Assembly (NCBI GenBank): GCA_027943335.1
Contig: BSBK01002080.1
Location: 72,001-136,000, forward strand
Length of the DNA stretch: 64,000 nucleotides
Direction of reading: 5' to 3'
Origin: Chamaecyparis obtusa
Taxonomy: Eukaryota; Streptophyta; Pinopsida; Cupressales; Cupressaceae
Shown in pieces: positions 44,085 through 56,228 of this stretch (position 1 is the first letter of the stretch; every line of letters begins with the position of its first letter). A program made the position numbers and the translations under genes. Below the pieces are notes generated by a model. It was not told the origin of the DNA and ran no database searches. It worked only from the letters and a program-made list of their open reading frames with translations.

Positions 44085-44938
44085 TACAATGTCCCCCTTT
44101 TAGGGCACATTATTTCCTGCCATGTCGTTAGCCATTCCATCGTGGTCTGATGGGCTAACCGAGGCTTGGCAGTGATCGGTGGGATATTTGCCTAGGTGAT
44201 TTCAGTTTCAGGCTAATCGAAGTAGTTTCCATAGGGTTTCCAGGGTACTTACTATTTATAGTAAGTCAACAGAACTTAGTTTTCTTAGCATTTCGATATT
44301 GAACTTGAAGCGTCTCGCTGAGAGCTTTTCGACAAGCTATCACACGTCATCAGCCAAGTTCATTTGGTCCTCCGTTTTAATGCCAGAAGATTCCTTACTT
44401 TATTTATTATGTCACTTTATAACTTAATGGTTATTATATTTATTTAAAAATGACTTTAAGTGGGAATATGAAGAGACAGAATGGGGAAACTGAAGAGTCA
44501 CAACTGTAGCTTTAAAAGAAGGCTTGGAGTCTCATTTAGGCATGCTTAGTTTATGAATTTATTTCTCTAGAGAATCTAAGAAGCTTCAGCTTTTGGTTTT
44601 GAAACATGAGGACGGAAACCTTCAGGCTTTCTCGGTGGATTGGACAGAAACCCAATTCATCTCTGGTGCAGATTCACAACAGAGTTTGCCATTGTATTCA
44701 CAGGTTCTTTAACATCCAATCTTGATGTAGCATTCTATATTTCAGATTGGATTATTGTAGTTTCATTGTTTCGTATTGCTGTTGTATAATACAATAACAT
44801 TTTCTGAGAAGTTTTATGGGAATATATTGTTGGTTACTGTTGTTGGAATCAATGGTTTATTGCATGTATTTATTTGTTTAAATCTTCATGAGATATATTT
44901 GTGGAATCTTCAGGAAAAGACTGGTTCGGGTCATTATA
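44085..44938 (+). repeat. 3' LTR of the older PDS5-type element
   Basis: 854 bp from TACAATGTCCCC (expected TGTAATGTCCCC) to GGGTCATTATA (expected ...TTACA). It matches 38565-38986 over its last part. Divergence from the 5' copy is visibly much larger than between the LTRs at 2.9 and 8.7 kb, so this insertion is older. Confidence 0.82.
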
Positions 44939-45260
44939 GGAGTCTACAACATTTTTTTTGTAGGCCTATAGTTTAAAGGAAATATTTCTCTAATATGCCC
45001 TAGCTTCCAAATATAAAAGATACATTTTTCCGTATTAAGGTATTGTTATTGTAAAATAGTGGAAGCAATGTGTATTGGTACACTAGTACATAAATACAGA
45101 GCTATAGATGAACAAGGAGCAATGTATATGATAGGTCTTGATCATAAAGGGACTAACTCATGAAAAAAAAATATACCTGTGAAATTTGTACATCAATGGT
45201 ACAACTTATGCTCAACAAGGTTAAATATAATATAATCCAGTTATGAGGATATAACATTTT

Positions 45261-46702
45261 TGTTGGAAATTGCAATTGAAACAATTGTTGTATTGTCATT
45301 GATGTCAAATCTTAACTAGTAAGACAGTTGCTATCTAAGAAAGTATTATATCTATTGGTTGATGAAAATGATTAGGGCAAGGGAGATAACAATAGCACCT
45401 AAGGAAAGGTTGAGTTATTTGATACTTCAATGAGTACTTGATTATTTGGCACTATGATGAGATAATGTATTGTTTATCTAAGTAAGAAGAAAGACTGAAG
45501 AAGTAGGCTTAATCAAGAAAAAGTGAAGAAATCTAGTTTAAGCCGAGTGATGTTAGTGTCAATCGAGCGCCAATATATGCCGAGTAAATCTAGTGTTGAC
45601 TGAACATCAGTTTATGCTGAGCGACAAGAAATTACCGAGCAAGACAGTGTTAGCCAAGGAAGACAGCTTGTAGAGAAGACCGAGTTACAGAGTGATGACC
45701 GAGGAGATGAACATAGTATTGACCGAGCATCAACAATTTACATTTGGAGGAAGAATTCAGATTTTCAGTCGACACAATTGAATTCTTGGGTTATGTAAAT
45801 CATGTTGATTTTATTAATTGATTATATGGAGAATTTAATTCATGGTAAATCATTTTATTATGGATTTAATGAGGAGATTGAAGATGTTTCTAGAAGGATG
45901 TATGAAGGACTTAAATGTTGGAAGGATCTGTTGGATCTGACCTAACCTAAGATCTACAAAGGAGATTAAGAGGCAAAAGACAGATCTATCTATCTGGAGA
46001 GATATAAAGGAAACCTAATGGTGAGGTTACAAGGTATGCTAGTGATGTTGATGTTATTGACTGATAAGTCTAAGCAGAAGGCTGAAGGTGAAGATCAGAG
46101 TTGTGATTGCTTGAAGCGAATTCTGAGCATATCAGAGATGGAGATGGAAATGATACTCAATCAGTAAATCAACATATATGTGCGAATTAGATTTGATATT
46201 TGCAAAGTGAGTTGTATGTTTTATAGATCAGAAACTACTGATACTTTCTAACCATTGTAACAGTCAAAATCCTTTAATCAAGGTTGACCTAACAGTCATT
46301 GATAAATCCTTTAATCAAGGTGGCATTCTAATGGAATGTACTCAAGTCCTCTGACTAGGCCTCTCCTAATAGGGTGATTGAAATCCTTTAACAGGGTCAC
46401 ACCTAATAGTGTGTTTGTAAACCTTTAACAAGGTAGGGTTTTCACTGAGCTCACTTCAGAAGAGTGAAAATATCAGTAACATGTTACAAAGTGGTTTTTC
46501 CCAAGTTGGGTTTCCACTATAAATCCTAGTGTCATACTTGTTTGAATGTTTTGTTATTTTGCAAGTTAAATACTATTGGACAGTGGACTGCATGTTATAT
46601 GTTTTCTGATATATGTTCTTTAGAGACTGAGTTGAGTTGGTGATTAGATCTGAGTTTGTTGAAGTATTTGAATGTTCAATTGGTACATCTGGACCTAAGA
46701 AC
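45261..46702 (+). repeat. LTR-like relic with degenerate internal repeats
   Basis: It starts TGTTGGAAATTGC with a TGTCATTGATGTCAA stretch, as in several plant copia LTRs. It holds CCGAG-based degenerate repeats (45540-45735) and repeats of AATCCTTTAA...AAGGT (46268-46435), then a GTTTTTCCCAAGTTGGGTTT box like an R/U5 end. A possible 3' end is GAACAACA near 46702, but flanking bases do not duplicate, so the right limit is uncertain. Confidence 0.4.
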
Positions 46703-48204
46703 AACAGATTCACCCCCGCTCCCCCCCCGGCCCCTCCCCCCCTCTATTGTTCTAAATGATATTAACAATTTTGTCATAGTTGCATACCCAATGTACAAAC
46801 TTAGGATTAATACATTTTTAATGTATTTCAAACTTTCATCCACGTAAGTTTGTAGTCTAATTTTAATCTCAAAGGAACAAAATAAATAAATTTGGATCTT
46901 AAAAACATTTTATGTTATCAATAATTCATGCACACAATGTTTAGTTTATGCATATGATGTGTCCATTAAGCCCCCAAAATATGTTTCACAAGCATAGGTT
47001 CCTTACCCTAATTAGTTAAAAGGTTTATACTGTCCCCAAGGGTGAAGCGAAATACCCTACTTCCAAAATTTAGACAATTAATACTTTTGTAATTGTGGGC
47101 CGCAACTTGAGTACTTGTCTCTTTCAAGTGAGACATTTGTTTATTTTTGAGGCAAATGCTTTTGATGTTATCTACCTTTTCTAGGTTGTACTAGCTTAAA
47201 GGAGATTTCAAGTATTTTTAGTTAGTCACCCTTGTTCTTGGCTTTTCATGGTTGCATTAGCATTAAAGAGCACTAATTAGTAAATGGACATAGTATGGAA
47301 TGAAGTAAAATTGTGAGCATTTATTATTGCTTTCTAGATGTCCCATATGCAAGTGAACATGATAGCCATGGAAGAGAGTTGGCCCTCATTTCAAATGATT
47401 TCAACACCTTTAATTCTAGCTGCTACATCATACATAAACAATATGCATTGGGTGTGCTACTATTTTAAAAGAGAATAAGGAGGTAAAAAGGTTGCAAACT
47501 AATATTAGCTATGGAAGAAATAAGGAGGTAAAAAGGTTGCATATCAATATACTCAAAAATATTATTTCAACATTTCCTACATTCAAAATTTATTAATATA
47601 TCATGTTGATAAATGCATGTGATTTTGTGAATGTTTATGAAATGTTATGGGTTTTGATGTTGATAATGATAGTTAATGTTGATGAGATACTTTTGTATGA
47701 ATTGACTTTTAGTAGAGCCTAAATGTCAACCCGCAGTCGAAGGATGAACATCTATAGCATGTTCAACCTTGTAATTGATGGATTTAGTAGTCATGGAGTC
47801 GAAATTTCAGAATGTGGATGGTTCATTTATGATCTTACCACCTTTTGTTAATGTTGTTGATTAGGAGTAATTGCAATCATAGGAACAAGGAAGGATTTGT
47901 GGAATGACAAAAAATAGTTTCCATAAATCTTGTTGCAATGCTCTTACATGTCTTCAATTGTAACTTTTGTTTAATGATGCAAAGTATCAGGACCACCAAA
48001 ATCTTCATGAAGTTAAGTCATTCTGCAAGTGTAAATGCCCATAGTTGTGTTCTAGAACCCAAAATTTGGCTAAGTATAGGTCCCTTTATGATACCTTTGA
48101 TTTATCTTGTTTTAATTTAGTGTTGATCGCATTAGCTAGTAAAAGTCATTAAACAAAGGGTATCATGTCATTAAAAACCAACCCACTTTACTTAGGTAAT
48201 CAAT
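46703..48204. other. Unassigned sequence with a C-rich run
   Basis: A cytosine-rich stretch (46710-46743) is followed by AT-rich DNA with short frames and a duplicated AAATAAGGAGGTAAAAAGG motif near 47475-47540. No gene is recognised. Confidence 0.4.
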
Positions 48205-48485
48205 GTGTTTGTCGGTTGAAGCGATGTTTAATGTTACACTGTCACTAATACATTTGGGGTCATTTTTTGACAAACATTTCTGACGAACTATGGGATTTCT
48301 TTTGGTTTGTGGCAAAATTGCTTTTTTTTAAAAAAATCTTACCTGCGTTCGTTGGATTCCGACACTAACTCATTTGGGTGCATTTTTCGATGAGCTATGG
48401 GTGTTCTTTTACTTTGTTAAATTTTACAAGGCAAATTTGATTTTTTTTAAACATGGCCTGTGTTTGTCAGAATTTCGACGACATA
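48205..48485. repeat. Subterminal-repeat-like cluster, possibly CACTA
   Basis: GTTTGTCGG, TTCTGACGAACTATGGG, CGTTGGATTCCGAC, TTTTCGATGAGCTATGGG and GTTTGTCAGAATTTCGACGA recur within 280 bases around CACTAATAC and CACTAACTC. Short GTCGNAATTNCGAC-like repeats of this kind are common near CACTA transposon ends, and a CACTA transposase lies 3 kb downstream. No matching TAGTG end was found. Confidence 0.35.
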
Positions 48486-51400
48486 AGAAATGTTTTTTTT
48501 TTTAAAGTAATGTACGTGGTGGGCACATTCAAAAAATTGGTCAGAGGCATAGTCGACGGAGAGGCTTACATGCTAGGTGAGTTCAATAGGAAAGCCTTCA
48601 AAATATTTTCCTAGATATTTATCCATCGATGCTCTATCCTATCAAGGTTTCATAGATATTTATCCATTGATGCTCTAAAACATTGCATTTCTCTACACAC
48701 TGATAACATTGTATTTCTAATCATTATTTCATTTATCTCTAACCTATCTCTGTTATTTTTCCTTCATGACAACGAATGTGTGTTTCTTAAAAACTTCATA
48801 GTGCATAATAGGTGGGCATAGGTAGGGAGGACACTAACAAAGATTTGGATGTAATCAATCTTATCTTGTCTTGAATGCTTTCATACTCTCTCGTCAAGAC
48901 TATATCAGATACCACCTGCTTCTGCTAGTTGTCTAGTCCCTATCATATGATCCTCTACCCTTGATACTTGTACTTTCATAGCCTATCTCAATGCCTGTAC
49001 CTATCCATGTTCATGTCCATGTACCTATGTTGCTGCAACTATCCTAGCCATTTGTCTCCATACCATGGATAACCTTGGCATTGAGGACTCCCCTCTACTA
49101 TCACACCCATCACCCCCATCGTCATCATCTCTCCCTACTCCTCGACCTTTCACCCTCCTTAGGATACTCATCATTTGCCACATGTCCTAGATCTGTCAAC
49201 TACACTAGTTTGTGCACTTCCCACCATACTGCATATGTTGGCATAGGTAGGGCATGATTTGATGCATGTGCATACCCTATTCCAAAGCTCCCATTTTGGC
49301 ATAGGTAGGGAGGACACTAGCAAAGAATTTGGCTTTATCCTTGCCAATCATTAGTTTTAAAGTTTCTAAAGCATTTTCAACAAATCATTTTTTTGAAAAT
49401 CTTGTAATCATTACATTACATGAAATGACATCTTTTTGAGGTGAATGTACTCTCAAAGGCCTTAATGACCCCACCCTATATTATGATAGGAAATAAGCCA
49501 TGAATATTGCCCCTTAGCCACATTGGAAGGTCTGCACCTTGAATCCAATGGGGAGTTTACCCTATATAATCCATTGCTAATCATTTACAAATGAATGAAT
49601 CATAGCTAACCTCATTATCTGTTCTAGAGTATTTTATAAAAGAAAATGCAATCAAATATCTTACAACACTTGATGTTGGTTCAAACAAGAAACCCTACCC
49701 TTCAGTTCATGCATTAAGCTCCCTTTAATAGATTACCCTTGTCTTCATCTAATTCACAACCATCTCCATGAAACCTGAGTGTTCCTTAAGATATTACTTA
49801 TTATTAACTCAAATAAATTGTTGTTCACACCATCCTCTTAAGGACATTGCTAATTTGATAAATTTGTGCTTCTCTGTGCATGAGGTTTTGGCATTCTTCT
49901 TTATAAAACCATTGTTCTTTGAGAAGATGTTATGTATTTATGAATTATTATTCCTCGCAATCAAGAGTGTTGTTTCCTTAATGAAATTTGTTGGCTCTCG
50001 ACTTTTTTGTTGCTCATTCATCTAAACTTTTTCTATTCTTTTGGAAACTTGCTATTTGCAGTGATTTATTTCTTTCCTTTCTTACAGGTATTGATAGGGC
50101 ATAAAAACCTTAATCCAAACTAAGGAGGAAGTTGAAACTCAGGTTGCCCTTGTGGGGTTAAGTGAATAAAATACTTCCCTCCAATTGTTGAAATGAACTT
50201 AACTTTCACACTTTTTGAATTTCACACAAAGTGCAAAACTTATTTTTCTCTTTAAGACTTTGAATCTCACCAATCAATATAGTGAAATAAACTTAAGCTT
50301 TTAATATGGGATCATCCTTAATTTACTTGACTATTGTAGATTAAAGAATTTTAAGTGACCTTTTTTTTACCATTTTTAAACACATGAAACCCGCCTAGAA
50401 AAGTCTAGGATTCACTTTAAACAAATTTTCCCATGAAGAGGTAAAATAGGTAACAATGACTATTTTGATTACTATGTGTCTCACTGTGCTTCATAAATTG
50501 CTATTATGATTACATTTTCATGTAATCTTTACCTTCCCATGAGAACCAAAGCAAAATCTCATAGCTATCCCTCTTTAGTCTCAACTATGCTCATCCAAAT
50601 GGCATGATTCCTCTACTCTTTCATCTTCTTTGATTGCTATGTTACACTTATATTCTTTTGCCATTACATATCACTAATTTACAATTAGAAACCTATTGGA
50701 ACGTTTAGGACTATGAATTATCTTTCCATAAAGTCCATTTTAATTAATTTTTATGGAATTTTAAGCAATATATGGCCATTTTAATGACTGCAAGTCCAAT
50801 TTTTGAGGTTTGTTTTTCCTAAAAACTTGTTGTAGTGCTTGATACTCATGAGCGAAAATAAAACACTTAACCCCTTAAGAGTTTGATATGCTCCTAGAGG
50901 ATGATCTTCATGGTGAAAAGGTCACGATAAATTCAAGGCTCTAAGGTTACTTAAGTGAACCAAGTGCCACAAGAGTACAAAGGTCATCTTTGCCACAAAT
51001 TAGATATATGGTGTTGTGTTTGATTAAATGTTGATGGCTAACCAAGAAGGAATTGTTAGCTTTGTGAATTGGGAATAATGAAAAAAAATCAAATTCAAGT
51101 TGATAATCTTATAAAAGCATCAAAATAGATAGGGACATCTTTAAAGAGTTCATGTTCATGTGTCCCTCTTGGTGGGAATTGTTACAAGATACTAGGAGAA
51201 TGAGACATTTACCTAGGGAATAGGTGTGAATCCAAGCCTAGGAGAATATCTACACCTATACTTTAAATTTATTTATTAACCTGAAATTGGGGTTATGTTG
51301 ATCTACACAAGACCTTGAAGTACTCGTCCCCGGGACATCCTTGCATTGGGTACTTGGAGTACCCAAGTACTATGTTACTATGTTGAATGTTCATTGGTTT

Positions 51401-51600
51401 TGGTTCATTTTGCAATTTTTCTATGTTTAAGTATTTCAATTTGGTATATTACACTAAAACAACATTTCATAACTAACATTTCAAGTTCTATATAACTAGT
51501 TCTAAGAAAACTTTTGTACTTGCAATATCATTTTGCTTAGTTTGTGAAGGTTATAGATCTAGGTTTTCATAACCCAATTTTTTTCCTGTGAACAAAGACC
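48486..51600. other. Unassigned sequence with a spaced direct repeat
   Basis: A 35-bp sequence starting GGGCATAGGTAGGGAGGACAC (first 20 given: GGGCATAGGTAGGGAGGACA) at 48814-48848 recurs at 49298-49333 and partly at 49239-49254. Another pair, ATATTTATCCATNGATGCTC, lies at about 48616 and 48657. No gene or domain is seen, though if the CACTA element starts near 48.2 kb this would be its 5' non-coding part. Confidence 0.4.
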
Positions 51601-51621
51601 CTGTCAGATAATATCAATGAA

Positions 51622-52335
51622 GAACAAAATAAGGAGACAATTGCTAGATTGTGGTCTAGCTTGAAAAGAAAAGGTGATGAAAAATGTTATTGTCCCTTCA
51701 AAAATTGTAAGGGCTTAAAGACAAGAAGACTTCTAATCAAAACAACTAAGAAACATTGTAGGCAACATGGTCACATTGAAGGGGGGCATGATTATTGTCC
51801 ATTGGTAAGTTGTTCATTATATTGTTTTAACAATTTATATACATAAGAAATCACTTGATGATGAGATCATGATCATGGTTTATTTTTGTTGATCATTTTT
51901 ATATAGGTGGAGCACCCTAGGGCACATGATATGGACCACCAAAACCCAGAGAATGTGATTTTCCATGTGGAGGAATATGGAGGTGTGAATATTGAAGTTG
52001 AAGATTATGATCCTATGGAAGAAGAAAATGTGCCAAAAAATATAATTGAAGATGATGATACAAATACATTGATCCATGACACATTTAGTACTGGCACAAC
52101 TGATCATGATGATCAAGATGACTTTGATGTTGTTCATGATTTACCTCTACTTGAGAAGGCATATGAGATCCTTTACGAAAGCTCCCAAACAACTCCTCTC
52201 TTTGCTATATTGTTGTTGGTGAACTTGAAGGTTATGAATGGTTTATCCAACATAACAATCTCATGTATCTTAAGGTATGTCAAATATGTCATCTTTTTTC
52301 ATCTTTTTTTGTTGTTATTTCATCATAGTAAATAA
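51622..52335 (+). pseudogene. CACTA transposase N-terminal region
   Basis: Cys/His-bearing start (CYCPFKNCKG, CRQHGHIEGGHDYCP). Then a plausible 101-base intron, GTAAGT at 51805 to TATATAG ending 51906, joins DYCPL to VEHPRAHDMD and an Asp/Glu-rich segment. This matches the transposase-associated N-terminus of plant CACTA proteins, which likely binds DNA. Confidence 0.7.
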
Positions 52336-52440
52336 AAGGTGAAATATGTACCATTAATATTATTTATATTACCAAATTATATTTTTTGGTGTAGATTGAT
52401 AGGTGAGTTTTTTTTACCACCATCAAATATTCTACTTCTC

Positions 52441-53440
52441 TCATATCGAGAATTATTTGTCATTATGAAAGATATTGGAATGGAGTATCAAGCAATAGAT
52501 GCATGTCCCAATGATTATATTATATATCATAAACAACATAAATTTGCAACTGAATGCCCTAAATGCCACATAAGTAGATATCAAACATATCAACTAACAA
52601 AGTAGATGCCTCGCAAGGTTGTTTGTTATATTCTCATTATTCCGCGTTTGAAACAATTATTCAGGTGCACTAGCTTGACACAATTTATGGATTACTATGC
52701 ACACAATAGAGGTCGAGATGACATTATTCGAATGTCTGTGAATGGTTTTGCCTTTATGGACATAGAGGACAAGTGGCCATAGTTTAAAGAACCTCATAAT
52801 ATCAAGCTTTCATTGGCAGCAGATGGTGTCAATCCATTTGGAGAGCAGAGATCTATTTACTTAGTGTGGTATGCTTTTGTTATTGACAATAACATTCCTC
52901 CATGGATGTCAATAAAGAGGGAGCACATAATGTTGACAATGATTGTTCCAAGTATTTTTTCATTTAATAGTCATCTACATTTAATTATAAATATTATAGT
53001 AAAATGGTCATAATAATTATATAATGTTTGTTTTCATTCAACTAGGTAAGTACCAAGTTAAAGATATGAATGTATATATTGAGTTTCTTATCGACAATTT
53101 GTTGGAGTTATGGAAACATGTCACTATGGATGATGTCTCTAAACCAATATGACAAAGACAATTGCAATTCCATGCAATGCTTGTATGGACAATTCATGAT
53201 GCCCTAGGGCTAACACATTTTTGTAGTATGTTATAGTGTTCAAGTTGCGCATGATAATTATAATTATAAAAATTAACATATTTAATTCAATTATACATGA
53301 TCTTGCAAGTCTTCAAACAAAGGGAAAATTTTCATGTCTAATTTGTTGTCCAAAGATGAAATCATGTCATTCAAAAAGTTTAGGAAAGTACGTGTTTGAT
53401 GAGTATAAGCACTTCCTCCATAGAAATCATAAGTATTGAA
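52441..53440 (+). pseudogene. CACTA TNP2 transposase core
   Basis: Recognisable parts are CPNDYIIYHKQH...CPKC, LAADGVNPFGEQRS, NNIPPWMSIKREHIMLTMIV, LVWTIHDALGL, and TKGKFSCLICCPK ending FLHRNHKY. These are the ordered hallmarks of the TNP2 family (for example DGxNPFG and PPWxCMK). Several stops and insertions break the frame. Confidence 0.85.
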
Positions 53441-54099
53441 ATACTAAAAAATATATTTTCAATGGGAAAGAAGAGACTACATCAAAGCCACGAAGAATGA
53501 CACCTCACCTATGGAAGTTGGAATATAATAGAATTAATGTCAAAATTTGTAGTGCATTCAGGAATCAAATCATGCAATGAAAATTGTCATTCAATCAAAT
53601 AGCAATGGAGACCAGATTAATATAAATTCCTTTGGTTATTAACAGAGCAACAAACCAATGCTATAAAAGAATTCATACGAAAAATTTGATTTCTCATACA
53701 ATTTGTTGCAAACATAAACAATCTCATATCAAAGAAAAGTGAATTTGGGCCAGGGATGAAAATGCATGATTGACATACCTTCATTAAGGTAATTCATGTT
53801 CTTGTGTATTTACTATATATTTGTATATTTCATGTACTTTTCATTGTATTATGTTAGAAAATAATAAAAATATCATTTTGTAATTGTTGCAGTACGTTCT
53901 ACCTCTATCTCTCCCAGACCACTTCGACAATAATGTCAAGCAAGTTATATTTGATCTTGGAAAATACATGAGGTAAGTAGTGATATTTGTTCAATTTGTT
54001 GTACATAAATATTATATTTGTGATTTATTTTACTTGTGTAATATATTATATATTATATATTATTTTATAAAATCTCGTTAATATATTCACATCTTGAAT

Positions 54100-54450
54100 C
54101 TCTTGTAGGTGGTTTCCATCTAAAGAAATCCATAAAGAAATAAAACATTGGAAGAAATTTTTTTTTATCTAATGTGTGAAATGCACAAGTGTCTACCTTC
54201 AACTTTTTTTAATACACAAGAACACTACCTCATACACCAAGTTGAAGAGATTGAATTGTGTGCACCTGTACACACAAGGTTAATGTGGATGGTTGAGAGA
54301 CACTTAAAATTTTTGAAGCTTTTGGTTCGACAAAAAATACATCTTGAAGGTTCTACGATGGAGGGATATATGGTATACTAGAATATGGTGTACATTACTG
54401 AATATCTTCCTAAGTTTGTAATAAAGATCCATGTAAATTGCATTTGGGAT
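54100..54450 (+). pseudogene. CACTA transposase DUF4218-like region
   Basis: Includes CLPSTFFNTQEHYLIHQVEE, IELCAPVHTRLMWMVERHLK, and EGSTMEGYMV, matching the DUF4218 signature (LPxxFFDxMxHLxxHLxxE, GPVxxRWMYPxER, GSIAEGY). Confidence 0.8.
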
Positions 54451-55079
54451 CCCAACTCCATTAATAAATTCAAAGGGAATTATAAGATGTTCGTGGACAT
54501 TAATTTGAATACATTTTACAATTGGTTTTTATATATATTGTAGTCAATTAATTCTTAATCTTCAATATACAACAACTGTAAGTCATCTATTTATTTTTTG
54601 TACAGTTGGTCGAGAGTGGGATGCACTATATTTGTATATTGTAAATAATCTTGATTGGATGACAATATGGATTAAACAATGTAAAGATTTTGGTTGCACA
54701 TTAACATGAGAATGTGGCTTTATTGGTTAAAGAAGCTCATCACAATAGAGATTCCAATGTTATGCCAAGGGAAATTGATTTAGCATATGGTTTAAGAGAT
54801 AAAAAGGTACATATAAATTTATTAATCACCTATATCATTTTTTTTAACAAATTGTATTGATGTATATATATGTGTGTGCTATTTTTTGCATACATTTGAC
54901 CAAGAATAAATTATATGTTTATCAACTCACGATGCAATATTTTTTACATGTTTGACATATTTCAAGTCAAACACCACAACAATATGTGGTGCAATGGTCA
55001 TAAATTTTGCATCAAAAAGTTAGATGACATGAAGAAAACTTGTGATTCTAGAATAATTGCAGTCTTTGAGGTGAATAAT

Positions 55080-55560
55080 ATTTCATCTAGAAACGAAATA
55101 CATCCTCAAGACTCTCAAAAATGATACTATGACATTTTGGATGATGTACCTATGTGTGAATTTAATTCCTTCAAATTAATTATGTTTGTCATCCAATGGT
55201 ATAGGCTACGACTGAATCAAAATGATCATGATATAATTATTATTGAACATGATAATAGATTTACAATGATTAATACAAGTTCATTTGAGCCAATTGGGGA
55301 TGAGCCCTATGTTCTTCCAAGCCAATGTGAGCAAGTATTTTACTCAGAGGTTCCACATAAACTGAGTTGGTGATTTATTGTTAGACATGTTCAAAGAGGA
55401 AGGTTGATAAAGTATATTGTCATGGAAGAAGAAAATACCAAAGAAATAGAATATGATCACAATCGATAGTTAGTTGATGGTGTTTCTAAGGAAAATATTC
55501 ATGAAGAAGAAGAAGATGATGATGATGATAATGAGTTGGATGAAGAAGAAGATCAATGAT
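55080..55560 (+). pseudogene. CACTA transposase DUF4216-like region and acidic tail
   Basis: DDVPMCEFNSFKLIMFVIQW, EPIGDEPYVLPSQCEQVFY and a terminal Asp/Glu run follow the DUF4216 pattern (DPFVFASQxQQVFYxED). A TGA ends the acidic tail at about 55558. Confidence 0.75.
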
Positions 55561-56180
55561 ATTAATGAAATGTATGAGACATGCGATTAGTATATTATCT
55601 ATTTGGTATTTATTTCTTGAGAGAAATTTATTTGACTTTTATGGTTACATAATTAATTCATTATGCTTTGAATGCTAATGTCATTAGATAATTAATTCAT
55701 GATGTACCTTTTAATATTTTTAATTCATGTACACCTCCAATAGGTCCTAATAGTAGAACCATGCCACCCTTAGGAGATGGAAATAGAGAGTGTTGCGATT
55801 AGCCCTCATTTTGTGTGACATTTTGAAACTTTGTGTTTATTTATAGAATGTGGATTATTTAGAAGCTATATGATGGATGTTGATTTATGATACATATGCA
55901 ATGGATTACATGTTTATGATGATACATATGTGATAGATTACAACATGTTTTGATTATGTAAAAGCAGGTTTTGAAAGGACCCGAAACCTTTTACATCAAG
56001 ATTACAAGATATGCATTAAAGCTCCAATAAAACTTGTGCATTAGCACCAAAAAAAGTCACACAAATGAATCCAAACACAAAAAGAACAGATAGAAAAGCA
56101 AAGGACAACAAAAAGACAATAGGATAGCAACCTACTAGCTAAATACAATTCATAATTTATGCCACCTGATCAGCCAGCAT
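55561..56180. other. Unassigned AT-rich sequence
   Basis: No domain is seen. The 3' end of the CACTA element could lie here, but no TAGTG-type terminus was identified. Confidence 0.4.
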
Positions 56181-56228
56181 TTGCATGTTAGCTGCGGACA
56201 GTTTTAGTTCTTTAATGTCATTATTTTT

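Larger units (their letters stand above)
38565..44938 (+). mobile_element. Second, older PDS5-type LTR retrotransposon with an HD-domain fragment
   Basis: The element is bounded by a 5'-shortened LTR (about 38565-38986) and a fuller LTR (44085-44938), alike over their last ~400 bases. The primer-binding site has two mismatches (38988-38999), and a purine tract precedes the 3' LTR. The internal part has, in order, a SAMHD1/VEN4-like HD fragment, a GC-richer segment, a PDS5-like region, the coiled-coil module and a C-terminal region ending NCLRASNLREG. Stops and frameshifts break the coding parts. No protease, integrase or polymerase motif is seen. Flanking duplications cannot be checked because the 5' LTR is incomplete. 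Confidence 0.82.
51601..55560 (+). mobile_element. CACTA (En/Spm, TNP2-type) DNA transposon relic
   Basis: The + strand carries all regions of a CACTA transposase in order: an N-terminal zinc-finger-like start (YCPFKNCKG...RRLL...H...HGHIEGGHDYCP, 51660-51804), an acidic stretch after a likely intron, the TNP2 core (52441-53440), a DUF4218-like part (54100-54450) and a DUF4216-like part (55080-55370). Stops and frameshifts are frequent. Terminal inverted repeats were not identified, so limits are those of the coding relic. Confidence 0.85.

Noticed and set aside
46710..46743. C-rich run (also G/C run at 56575-56588) as a structural signal
   Set aside because: Homopolymer runs of this kind are prone to sequencing and assembly error, and no surrounding quadruplex-like pattern is convincing.
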